Origin: Tetradesmus obliquus
Taxonomy: Eukaryota > Chlorophyta > Chlorophyceae > Sphaeropleales > Scenedesmaceae
Assembly (NCBI GenBank): GCA_030272155.1
Contig: CP126194.1
Span: forward strand, 682,001 to 746,000
Length of the DNA: 64,000 nt
Direction: 5' to 3'
Shown here: positions 1 to 9,070 of the stretch, in pieces
Layout: each line of letters starts with the position of its first letter
How positions within the stretch are numbered: position 1 is the stretch's first letter
Notes under the pieces: model-generated
What the model was told of the DNA's origin: nothing
Database searches by the model: none
Seen by the model: the letters and a program-made list of their open reading frames with translations, nothing else
Program-made: the position numbers and the translations under genes

Positions 1-80
1 CTACTGCTTATCCGTCCAGCGTGCAAAATTTTGTACGGCGACCTTGCTGAAAAGCAGCAGCTATGCATATCGTGAAGCAC

Positions 81-877
81 CTAGCTGCTCAGAGCCGGCA
101 CCAGCTGCTGTGCGCTTTGCAGCGCCTTGAACGCCTCAACAAATACAGCCTGCTGGCCAGCCAGCTGCTGCGGCGTCTTGTCTGGGTGCAGCGCCAGCTG
201 CAGCTGCCTACACGCCTTCTTCAGTGCCCGCTTTTCTGCCTCCTCTGCTGCTGCTGTTACGGCTGCCCCTGCTGCATGTGCTTTCTGCCTGAAGATTGCA
301 AGTGCTGCAGGCACCTCCAATGATGGGTGCTGCTGCCCAATGCGCGCACAGCGCAGCACGCGCTGCGCCTCCCACAGCTGTACTGCAGCCTTGGCCAGCT
401 CCAGCAGCTGCTCCCGCTGCGTTATGCCATGCGGGATGTCCACCTTTACCTGAAGTGCAGCGAAAGCGCAGCCGCAGCAGCAGCAGCAAGATAGTGAACA
501 AGCGTGTGACATTAGATGCATCCTGTCGCCTCGCTGTATCACGTTTGACCTCGCCTTATTTGCTTGCAGCTTGCACAGCACTCCTCTAACCTGCTGCGTC
601 GTCCGGCTGCTGCTGGAGACTGCGTCTGCTAGTACATACTGCGGGCACACGGCACAGCTGCTAGGTACTCAAGCAGCATCAGGATGCTGCCAACCATAGA
701 TGCACCATCAATCAACAAGCCACCTACCCATTTCAAAAACTCCCTCAGAGCGCCCACAGACATCTTGTCCAGGTCAGGAGCCGCAGCAGCAGCTTCTGTG
801 TCAAGCTTCTGCTGCTGCTGCTGCAACTGTGATGGTGGCCCGGGGCGTCGCTGTTGCTGCCGCTGTTGCTGCCAGCC

Positions 878-908
<31 letters not shown>

Positions 909-1638
909 CCACTGCTGCTGGAGCTGGCACCCGCACTGCCTCCGTTCATGTGGTCGCGTTGTACAATGCGGTTCATGTGCTGATTCACCAGCTTCTCCAC
1001 CTTTGCTGACTGTGCTGCTTGTCCCATCTTGGCCACTACAGGAGAGTCAGTGGCATTGAACTCATCCGCTGCACACTCCAGAGCTTCCTCCATCTGTGCT
1101 GTGCTGACCCCGTCCGGCTTGGAAAACAACAAGCTCCACTTGAGTTTGCGGGTCTCCAACATGATGGTGAACCGACCAGTCATGAAGTCGAAGCCACTGA
1201 AGCTGCACCTGCCACTGCTGCTGCTATTTTGTCTTGAAGGCTGCTGCCGCTGTTCATCTGATCCATGTAGCTCTGACAAGTACCGGGACAGCCACGACTG
1301 CAGCTGCTGCCCTGTTGGCACCCAGCCCTGCAGGACAGCCAAGGTCCTATCAGGGTCCCCATCGCTCCTCACGGCTGCATATATGACCAACCCTATCACT
1401 GTAGGCAGCACAGCCTGCCATGCCATTACTAGCCACCCTAGCAACAGTGCGATCAGTGGCACAAGAACAATAGCTTGAGCAGCATCAACACGATGGGCAT
1501 CAACTGCGAGTCCTGTGTGATGTTGCTGTAAGCTGTGCTCCAAGTTTCGTCATCTTCGTAGTCCACGTTGTCTTGAGCAGCACTGTATGAGGACGTGTGT
1601 CTCCTTGCCCCATGTTGCTTCCGGCCCTTTCTTGCCAT
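81..1638 (-). CDS. Membrane-anchored J-domain protein, copy 1 (one apparent frame break)
   Basis: Two exons read well: 728-1638 (ATG at 1638) and 81-449 (TAG at 81-83), joined in phase 0 through a GTAGGT donor and a TTCAG acceptor. The N-terminus is basic and then acidic. It is followed by one or two hydrophobic segments (about 1370-1475), a conserved unnamed middle domain, a Gln/Ser-rich linker of CAG repeats, and a C-terminal J-domain helix with the HPD motif followed by Lys (HPDKTPQQ). HPD is the residue set J-proteins use to stimulate Hsp70 ATPase, so this is probably a membrane-tethered Hsp70 co-chaperone; the client is unknown. Near 1475 the frame must shift by one base to run from the N-terminal exon into the hydrophobic segment, so this copy may carry a frameshift, a sequencing error or an unrecognised tiny intron. 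Alignment with the copy at 2675-4203 supports both exons and the intron position. The length is about 425 residues. Confidence 0.68.
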
Positions 1639-2674
1639 ACTGCTGCTGCTGTTGCTGCTGCGGTTGCTGGTTCAGCAGCTGGAGCACACGTGCTATGTCT
1701 GCGGTGACTGTATCGTTACCGGAGTACCATCATAGGACGAGCGGCAAAGAAGCTTTCAGCAGCAGGAGCTGGATCCCGACCTGCGCAGCAGCGCCAAGCT
1801 GCGGTTGTCTACAAAAACGACCTCAAGTTTACTATTTCACAGTACGGGGACAGCGCATAGTAGATCCAATTGGGTCTGAGACACAGCGAGACTGTGATAG
1901 TCAAACAATCTGTTCTGCAGTGAAACCGTCTGACGGGTGCCCTGACAGGGTAGGCTACAGGGTGTCTCTGAAGGGTGCTTGGTAAGCCTTGTGTCAACAG
2001 ATGACAACGATTAAAAACCCATTAAATGATATCGGCAGTGTAGAGAGTGCAGTCCAGGCGCAGCTGCCCAACCCCAGGCAAGCTACTGCTGTCAGCACAT
2101 GTGCACTGTACAGCCTGTACAGTCACTGAGTGACATGGTGTCACTGCTGCCCAGCAAGGCAAGAGTGCCACCCTGTACGCAAGCTATGACTGCGTCAGGG
2201 TGTCACGGTTCACGGCAAGCAGGCATCTAATCGAGGCTCTCTCAAAGGAGCTGGGTTCTAGGGCCTCGAGCACATACAGCTGTGCATGACCAGCGTCCTT
2301 TGGGATCCTGGCTTTGTCTAGAAATCGTCATTGTACATGCCTCACATGGTACGCATGTATGGACATAAGTATGGTATACCAGGTGGTCCACGTGCACTGG
2401 CGTTATGTTTCGAAGCACATAACATAACATAACATAACATAACATAATGCTGAAAGCTCATTGATATCTGAACAACATACTACAGGGGTGCCCTTGGCCA
2501 CTTCCCGCGCTAACCGCTTGGATGGGCTGGTCGACTCCGGATTTGCTCCTGCCTTGACAGGCTGCAAAGTCACACATACTCTGACGTTTTTCTGGCGGAA
2601 CCTATCGTTTTCAGTCATTATAGGTGTTCTCGAGCCACCAAACCAGCAACAGCAGCAGTAACAACAGCAGCACC
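1639..2674. other. Intergenic region between the divergent J-protein copies
   Basis: No convincing coding sequence. The short Gln-codon-rich stretch just upstream of the ATG is shared by both copies (AACCAGCAAC then CAGCAG runs), so the duplicated unit includes the 5' leader. Beyond that the flanks do not look alike by eye. The interval should contain both promoters, but I see no clear TATA element. A pentanucleotide repeat lies at 2417-2447. Confidence 0.6.
2417..2447. repeat. (CATAA)n microsatellite
   Basis: About six uninterrupted copies of ACATA/CATAA, in contrast to the CAG/CTG-type repeats that dominate the rest of the window. It sits in the spacer between the two inverted J-protein copies. 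Confidence 0.95.
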
Positions 2675-4203
2675 ATGGTCAGGAGGGGCCAGTCGCAGCC
2701 ACGTAGGCCAAAGCGACAAACAGTTTTACGCAGTGACCTGAAACAAAGTGATCAGGAACTCGACTTTGGCATTGAAGCTGAAGAGACATGGCGCACAGCG
2801 TATTGGAAGTTCAGTCAGGACTTTGATGCGTCCCCATTTCTGTGCAAGCTGTTCCAAATAATGCTGGGTGCTATGGTGTTCACTCCACTGCTGGTGTGGT
2901 ACTGGGCCGTGGCATGGAAGCTTTTGTTGTTTGCGGCAATCTTGAGGCTCATCAGGGCAGCAGTGAGCAGCTATGGCGACAAGCAGCAGCAGCGGGAGCC
3001 GGCAGAAGGAGTCAGCAGCAATGACAGATGCAGCTACGCTGGCGCTGAGAACGTGAAGGGTGAAATGCGGTTTACCGTCGTGCTGCTAACCCGCAAAGGC
3101 AGTCTGAGCTTGATGTTTTCCAGGCCGGAGGGGGTCAGCACAGCACAAATGGAGGGAGCTTTGAAACATGCAGTGAAAGAGTTCAATGCGACTGACTCAC
3201 CTGAAGTGCGCAGGCTGGGAAAAGTAGCACAGTCAACAGCGTTAGAGCAGCTAGTGAATCAGCACATAGACCGCATTGTGCAGCAGGACGACGATGACGG
3301 GGCCAGCTCAGATGCCAGCTCCAGCAGCAGTGGGCAACAGCAACGGCAGCAGCAGCCTGCTGCTGAGCAGCAGCAGCAGCAGCAGCAGCAGGGCCGGCAG
3401 CAGCAGCGGCGTCGACAGCCGCCATCGAAGTAGCAGCAGCAGCAGCGGCAGCTTGACACAGAAGCTGCTGCTACAGTTCCTGACCTGGAGGAGATGTCTC
3501 TGGGCGCTGTGAAGAGGTTCCTGCAACAGGTGGGTAGTTTGTTACAGGCTGGTGCAGCTGGGTTTGGCGGCAGCACGTGCCTGCCCTTTGAGCACCCAGC
3601 AGCTGTGCACTGTACCTGCAGTATATCCCAGCAGACGCTGTTGGCCAGCAGCGGCCCTACAAGGCCCCACACGGCAGCGGCCATACACGGCAGCAGGTCG
3701 GAGCTGCACTGAACATGCAGCGGCCTTGCAGCAGAGTGTGACAGGGCCCGTTGATTCTTGCACAGTAAAGACACACTTTTGCTGCTGCGGCTGTGTCTGC
3801 TCACTCACTGCATGTATACGGTGTGTCATCAACAGGTCAAGGTAGACGTCTCGCATGACATAACGCAGCAGCAGCAGCTGCTGGAGCTGGCCAAGGCTGC
3901 CACTAAGTTGTGGGAGGCGCAGCGCGTGCTGCGCTGTGCGCACATCGGGCAGATGCACCCGTGCCTTGAGCTCCCCCAGCGCTGGCAATTTTCAAGCAGA
4001 AATCACACGCAGATGGAACAGCCACAACCGCAGCAGCACACGATGAGGAGAGGCGGGCGCTGAAGAAGGTGTGCAGGCAGCTGCAATTGGTGCTGCACCC
4101 AGACAAGACGCCGCAGCAGCTGGCTGGCCAGCAGGCTGTGTTTGCTGAAGCGTTCAAAGCGCTGCAAAACGCACAGCAGCTGGTGCCGGCCCTGAGCAGC
4201 TAG
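2675..4203 (+). pseudogene. J-domain protein, copy 2, with in-frame TAG and a frameshift
   Basis: This is the paralogue of the gene at 81-1638, in opposite orientation. The first part (ATG at 2675) is open through the hydrophobic segment and the middle domain (shared motif FNATDSPEV) to a TAG at 3431-3433 inside the Gln-rich linker. The same frame then continues with the conserved LDTEAAATVPDLEEMSLG segment to a GTGGGT donor after 3529. The second exon starts at 3836 with VKVDVSH, matching copy 1. Near 3970-3985 the reading frame shifts by one base; in the shifted frame the HPDKTPQQ J-domain end and the final LSS-stop match copy 1. Two independent lesions make a pseudogene likely. A truncated protein of about 250 residues without the J-domain could still be made from the first open frame. 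Confidence 0.72.
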
Positions 4204-5110
4204 GTGCTACACAGGATCAACTCGGATGGACCTGCCTGTTCAGCCTGCGGTGCACGCATGCAGTGGCATGTTGCTCACTGTTACTAACAGTGTTATAAAC
4301 AACAGCAAGCTTGTTACATGGCCAAGCACAAGCTTAGCTGCAAATGCTTTTGCTGGTCCGGCCTGTGGACGCAAAGTGTTGTGGGTTTGCAATTTGCATG
4401 TGCGAACCATTACCAATCGGTTAATATGACCGTGCATGGCAGATGCAGCTCGTGCTTGCTATCTGCTGTTCAAGCACCTGGGCTAGGCCAATGATGACAG
4501 AGAGATTGCACAAGGAGGGTGGCGTGTGCATGTCACTGCATGCATACTTATCACCAGGCGCATGTTGATTGCGCTGCTTGCATCAGCTTGGAGGTTCCAA
4601 TGTGACGTCAAACTCAATGGTGACTATTGTTGCGGATGCCGTCACGTTTACGGCATATTTTGAGGCTCTGGTTTGAGACGTTCCTTCCTCTCCATATGTG
4701 TGTGGACGGATGGGCCTTGCTCGACTCCTTTGTGGGCTTTTGGGCCTTTGATCAACTGGCAATTGATGATTGGTGTACGGACAGCACTGCCGTGATCTCA
4801 AATCATCTGGCAGGTCGCAGCTGTTATGATTATCATACAAGGAAGTACTTGTAGGGTTCCTTGGCTCCTTCCCACAAAGCGCCGTGTACGGCGTAAAGTC
4901 ACGGCACATGCGTCGCAGCTGGCAGAATGTGAAACATGAGCCTCACCCAGTCAGCGACAGCCTCAGGTTTCAGTGTTTGAGTGTCAGGCCGACTGTGGCC
5001 AGGCAACAGTCACATAGCAAAAGGCCAGTCAGGGTCTTTACAAGGTAGTCACGCAGTTACGTCGAGATATGCCGAGCCCAGTTGCAACTCCTGCACGAAA
5101 AACTGCAAAG
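4204..5110. other. Intergenic region, no gene seen
   Basis: The interval separates the end of J-protein copy 2 from the 3' end of the minus-strand LRR gene. Short open frames here lack splice-consistent extensions or recognisable motifs. The sequence is less CAG-rich than the genes. It would hold the 3' untranslated regions of two convergent genes. Confidence 0.6.
5038..5042 (-). promoter_or_regulatory. Putative poly(A) signal TGTAA of the LRR gene
   Basis: TGTAA on the minus strand, about 70 nt downstream of the LRR stop codon at 5111-5113. TGTAA is the usual polyadenylation signal of chlorophycean algae. A five-base motif is weak evidence alone; its position is what makes it plausible. Confidence 0.45.
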
Positions 5111-7053
5111 CTACATGCAGTAGTCAACAGCTACAGCATTGCCGCAGCCATTCTGCAGCTGCACGCAGTCCCGTTCGGTGATTTGTGCACAACGCTGCAC
5201 AATAATACGCGGCGCTGCTCTGCTGGTCACAAGTGCTGCAAGTTCTTGCAGTTCCAGGTCGCCGCACTTCACAAGCCCTATGCAGCGCAGCTGCTGCAGC
5301 CGCTGCTGCAGCAGCTCCAGCAGGTGCTGGTGCACCAGAAAGCCTCCCAGCAGCCTGCTGCCCCTCAGCCTCAGGTGCTGCACTGCCACCTGGTTCTGCC
5401 ACAGCAGCGCATCTTCTTCCGTGCTGTACCTCATTGCCAAGCTGTGGTAGCTAGGCTGCAAGGAAAGCGGCCGAACACAGCGGCAGATTGCAAGATCATT
5501 AGTGCTGCACACAGCAAATCAGGATCTGCAATGTGATATGCCTGCACGAGCTGAGAATGCGCAATCTACTCAGTGAGTAAAGTGCTTGCTTGTATGAAGC
5601 AGTTGCCCAACAAGCCCTGCACACGCCTCACAAACACGCCTCACAGCCACTGTTGCCTTGCGGGGACAAGGCCTTGCCGTAACTCCTTGCAGGGACAACG
5701 CCTTGCAGTTTGAACCTTGCTGGAACAGTGCCTTGCAGTACACACACCTTGCAGGGACAGCACTGTCATGCACGCTGCAGTCCGCATGCAGCACAAGCGC
5801 AGCTTGAACTCCGTGCAAGCGACCTCGCCTCCTCACCTGGGGCGCGATGGTCATCACAAGCCGCGTCAGGTGTGGCAGCGTCGGCAAGCCGCCTGCACTG
5901 CTGATGCACGTGCCTGCCAAGCTGCCCACCATATCAATATGCAGCTCCCTCAAGCAGGCCAGCTGCGTGAGGCTGGGGTAGGCTGCCTGCCGCACCAGTG
6001 AAGGTATGTTGACTGCCAGCAGCTGCAGCGGTGTGAGCTGCGCCAGCGGCTCCTGGCCTGCTGGCGGCTGCTCGTTGATGAATGAGTTGCTGAGCTCTAG
6101 CTGGGCCAGGTCGTAGTCAAGCTGCGGGTGCAGGTGCAGCACAAAGAGGGCAGTTGCAGGAGCGGCAGCACAGTACAGTTTAAAAGTGCATGGGTCAAAA
6201 GCACATGGCTGCTCGTTGATGAATGAGCTGCTGAGCACCATCTGGGCCAGGTCATAGTCAAGCTGCGGGTGCAGGTGGAGCACGAAGAGGGCAGTTGCAG
6301 GAGCGGCAGCGCAGCACATTGTAAGAGTGCATGGGTCAAAGCACATGTCTGCTTCTTGTTGACAAATGAGTTGCTGAGCTCCAGCTGGGCCAGGTCATAA
6401 TCAAGGTGCAGGTGCAGGGGCAAAAACAGCAGCACAGCACAGTGTAAAAGTACACGAGTCATAGCACGTAACTGCTTGTTGACGAATGAGCTGCTGAGCT
6501 CCAGCTGGGCCAGGTCCATAGTCCAGCTGTGGGTGCAGGTGCCGCACAAAGAGGGCAGTTGCAGGAGCAGCAGCAGAGTACGGCATCAATGCGCGCGGCT
6601 CAGGGCACCTGCATGTACAGTGCGGCTGTCGGAGTGCAATGTAGCAACTAATGGGCAGTGTGGCTGAGCCAGCTTTACGCACGGCACAAGCACACCACAC
6701 AGAGGCAGGCGCACTGCGAACAACTGCAGACGACTGCGCCACTTGTGGCTGTGCACAAGTCCACAGGGTCCAGGCAGGGCTGTGCAGCCGCCATAGCCTT
6801 GTTAAGCTAGCAATGCTGGAGATGTGAGCGCTGCAAATGCGTGACTCTAACAGCATGCATGTGCAGCACGGACCAGCCACTCACGTCTCTTAGCTGGGTG
6901 AGGTTGGGTGCAAAGGTTGAGATGGGTGCTTTGCAGAGGACTCCAGCCACCAGCTTCTGCAAGCTCTGCAGGGGCTGCACTGCTGGTGCTGCTTCGCAAG
7001 ACCCAGTAGCTGCTGTTGCTGCTGCTCCTGTGCTGCCACGGCCCATGGGCTCC

Positions 7054-7089
<36 letters not shown>

Positions 7090-8641
7090 CGCCCAGACTC
7101 AATCACCAGACTGTCCAGCCTCAGGCATGTGAGCTGGCTGCAGCTAGCCAGTGGCGCCAGCTGCGATGACGTGAACAGCTCATCTGGGTAGCAGTGCACC
7201 TCCAGGCTGCACAGCTGCTGCAGCTGAGCTAGCGCCTCAAAGTCAACCTCGCCTGCTGACACAAACAGCAGGTCAAGGCTGGTCAAGCTGCTGTAGCAGC
7301 AGACCCATGACAAGCCCCAGCTGTCCTGGGCGTCATCATCAAACCCGTAACAGCGCAGGTGCTGCAGCGCTGGCAGCTCGCTGCCGCTGCAGGTGCCTGC
7401 CGTGCTATGACCGTCATGCACCGCCACTGCTGCAGATAGGGGTATGCTTGCTGGACTTACAACATCATGCAGCTCTTCGCTGGTGCTGGCACTGCTCAAA
7501 TCGCGCGTGCCCATCTCTAGCCGTGTCAGCCCAGTGAGTGGCTGCACTGCTGCCTGCCAGGCCTGCTGGCTCAGCTTGCAGTGTCTGATGCCGTAGCCTC
7601 GGGGCTTGGCCATGTGCAGCAGCAGGCTGTGCAAGCCAGTGCATGCTCCGACTGCCTGCCACATGCAGGGCTGCTGGGTGAACTGCAGGTGTGCGGGCTC
7701 ATCCATCTCGATGCAGCGCAGGGAGGAGGCGAGGCCTGCATGAACAGCAGTGGATGCGGTTGCTGCTGATCGGTGACTGCACCAAAAGCACAGCATGCAT
7801 GGAATGCAAGTGCACATGACAACCGCGCATGAGGTCGAAGCATTGCTGCTGCTGCTGCTGCTGCTGCTGCACGTCATGTGTTGTCTGCTGCTGCTTTACG
7901 TTGCGGTGGCACCCGCTCAGTGCGCAAATGATGCAAGCCACAGCAGCGCTGCATCTTCATACAGCAGAGCTGCTTTGCACGCACAACTCACCGGGCAGCT
8001 GCTTGTGAAGGCTACTCCAGCTTGTTTTTTCTGCTGCTGTAAGGTCTACCTCACTGTAGAGTTTCAGATGCGTTAGCTGTGGGCTGTGTGCTGCAAGCTC
8101 CACAAGCAGCTGAACTTGCGCAGCGGCACATGCCAGCTGTGTCAGACAAGGCAAGCCAGCTGCTGCTGCCCGACGCACTGGCATATGCCTCAGCTGCTCT
8201 CCTTGCCTGTCATAAGCATTGCTGGTGATGTAGAGGCCTGTGATGTCCAAGATAGACAGCTGCTGCCTGCACAGCTGCAGTGCTGCTGCGTTTGTAGAGT
8301 ACAGTCGCAGCCGCAGGCCGCTGAAGTCCACCAGCTGCTGCAGTTGCTTGCTACATTGGCGCAGCTGCAGTTTAAGTTGCGCTGGAAGCTTGCCAACAAG
8401 CTGATTCAGCCAAATAATCAATTGCAGACATGGCGTATGACAGGCAGGTGACACAGGCGGCAGAAGCAGCAACTGCAGCTCAGCAGCAAAAGACCGATAC
8501 AGCAATGAACAGTCACACATATGCTCTCTAAGTTTTGTTGTCATTCTAATAACAGCCAGTTGATAGCATCTTCTCACCCACCTCTGCGAGCCAGCTGCTG
8601 GGCAACCTCTCAAGGCTGAAGCTATCACTGTGAACCAGCAT
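5111..8641 (-). CDS. Leucine-rich-repeat protein, five exons
   Basis: Exons are 8582-8641, 7992-8472, 6885-7735, 5837-6121 and 5111-5455; every junction is phase-consistent and each intron has GT at the donor and, apart from the first, a clear TGCAG-like acceptor. They give about 673 residues. The first 20 residues (SLERLPSSWLAE) resemble the opening helix of an F-box, but no full F-box is clear. The rest is an irregular LRR series, seen as LTRLEM, LTSLDLLF, LTCLRLDS, LRELHID and LTRLVM spaced by 20-40 residues, typical of the large green-algal LRR families. An Ala-rich loop from a GCT/GCA run interrupts the third exon. LRR proteins of this kind usually act as recognition scaffolds; no partner can be named. 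The first intron's acceptor is the least certain. The exon at 5837-6121 begins inside a tandem array at 6068-6602, so extra repeat-derived exons may be included in some transcripts. Confidence 0.72.
5611..5765. repeat. Degenerate minisatellite (CCTTGCAGGGACAAC-like units)
   Basis: Imperfect 15-25 bp units built on CCTTGCAGGGACA recur five to six times, preceded by two CACGCCTCACA units. It lies inside the intron between the last two exons of the LRR gene (5456-5836). Each unit contains TTGCAG, so it also repeats acceptor-like strings on the plus strand, away from the gene's own strand. Confidence 0.7.
6068..6602 (-). repeat. Four-unit tandem array containing a duplicated LRR exon start
   Basis: Units at about 6068-6208 (141 bp), 6209-6348 (140 bp), 6349-6471 (123 bp) and 6472-6602 (131 bp). 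On the minus strand each carries a pyrimidine-rich stretch ending in CACCCGCAG or a variant, then a coding block that reads LDYDLAQLELSNSFINEQ in the unit nearest the gene's 3' end. That unit supplies the start of the exon at 5837-6121. The two units nearest it read through each other in one frame. The outer two are more diverged, and the outermost has a one-base shift in the coding block. Domain-level exon duplication followed by decay is the simplest reading. Confidence 0.82.
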
Positions 8642-9070
8642 CGTGTTTGCTGCCCCTCCCGCAATCTTGCTTGTGCTGCAACCAGTTGTGCCTAGGAAAG
8701 GAGCTAGCCCACACTGAATCAGGGCACTGCTGTGCCAAAGATCGTCAGCAGCACTGGTTGGGTGCAACGGTCAGTTGTACACCACACCATGAGCGGGCGG
8801 CTGCATTCAAACCTGGCTTCAGTCAATGCGACTTATTATGATGTAAAGCAACCCAGAAAGCGATCACGTCGCGCTCAGGAACAACCTCATCAAGGTCAAG
8901 TATTCCTAGGGCTGTGTCATCGCTCAAGAACCTGGCCAGCTGTGTCCTAACAACTGCATGTCACTCGATCAACTATTGAGGATCACGAAACCGTCGACCG
9001 CACCCCGAAGTACAAGGGCGTGAGGGCGTTCGAGCCCAGCAGGAGCGATGGATGGTGGCCTGCTGCAAAA
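8642..9070. other. Divergent intergenic region between LRR gene and VPS13 gene
   Basis: About 430 bp separate the minus-strand LRR start codon from the plus-strand VPS13 ATG at 9071. It should contain both promoters. No clear core promoter motif or additional open frame is evident. Confidence 0.5.

Noticed and set aside
2417..2447. Telomere-like or transposon-terminal repeat
   Set aside because: The unit CATAA is not a telomeric repeat of green algae and no inverted partner or transposase is nearby; a simple microsatellite suffices.
3431..3433. TAG in J-protein copy 2 read as glutamine (an alternative nuclear code, as in some ulvophyte algae)
   Set aside because: Both J-protein copies and the LRR gene at 49049 appear to use TAG as their true terminator, so the standard code fits better, and a second lesion follows downstream.
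5570..6346. A single 258-residue minus-strand protein covering the tandem array and the LRR exon
   Set aside because: A GTGAGG donor at 5836-5831 and phase-matched acceptors at 6121 and 5455 give a better LRR protein. The extension past the donor has no LRR pattern.
6068..6602. CRISPR-like array
   Set aside because: Units are contiguous, 123-141 bp long, diverged and coding, in eukaryotic nuclear DNA. There are no short identical repeats with unique spacers.
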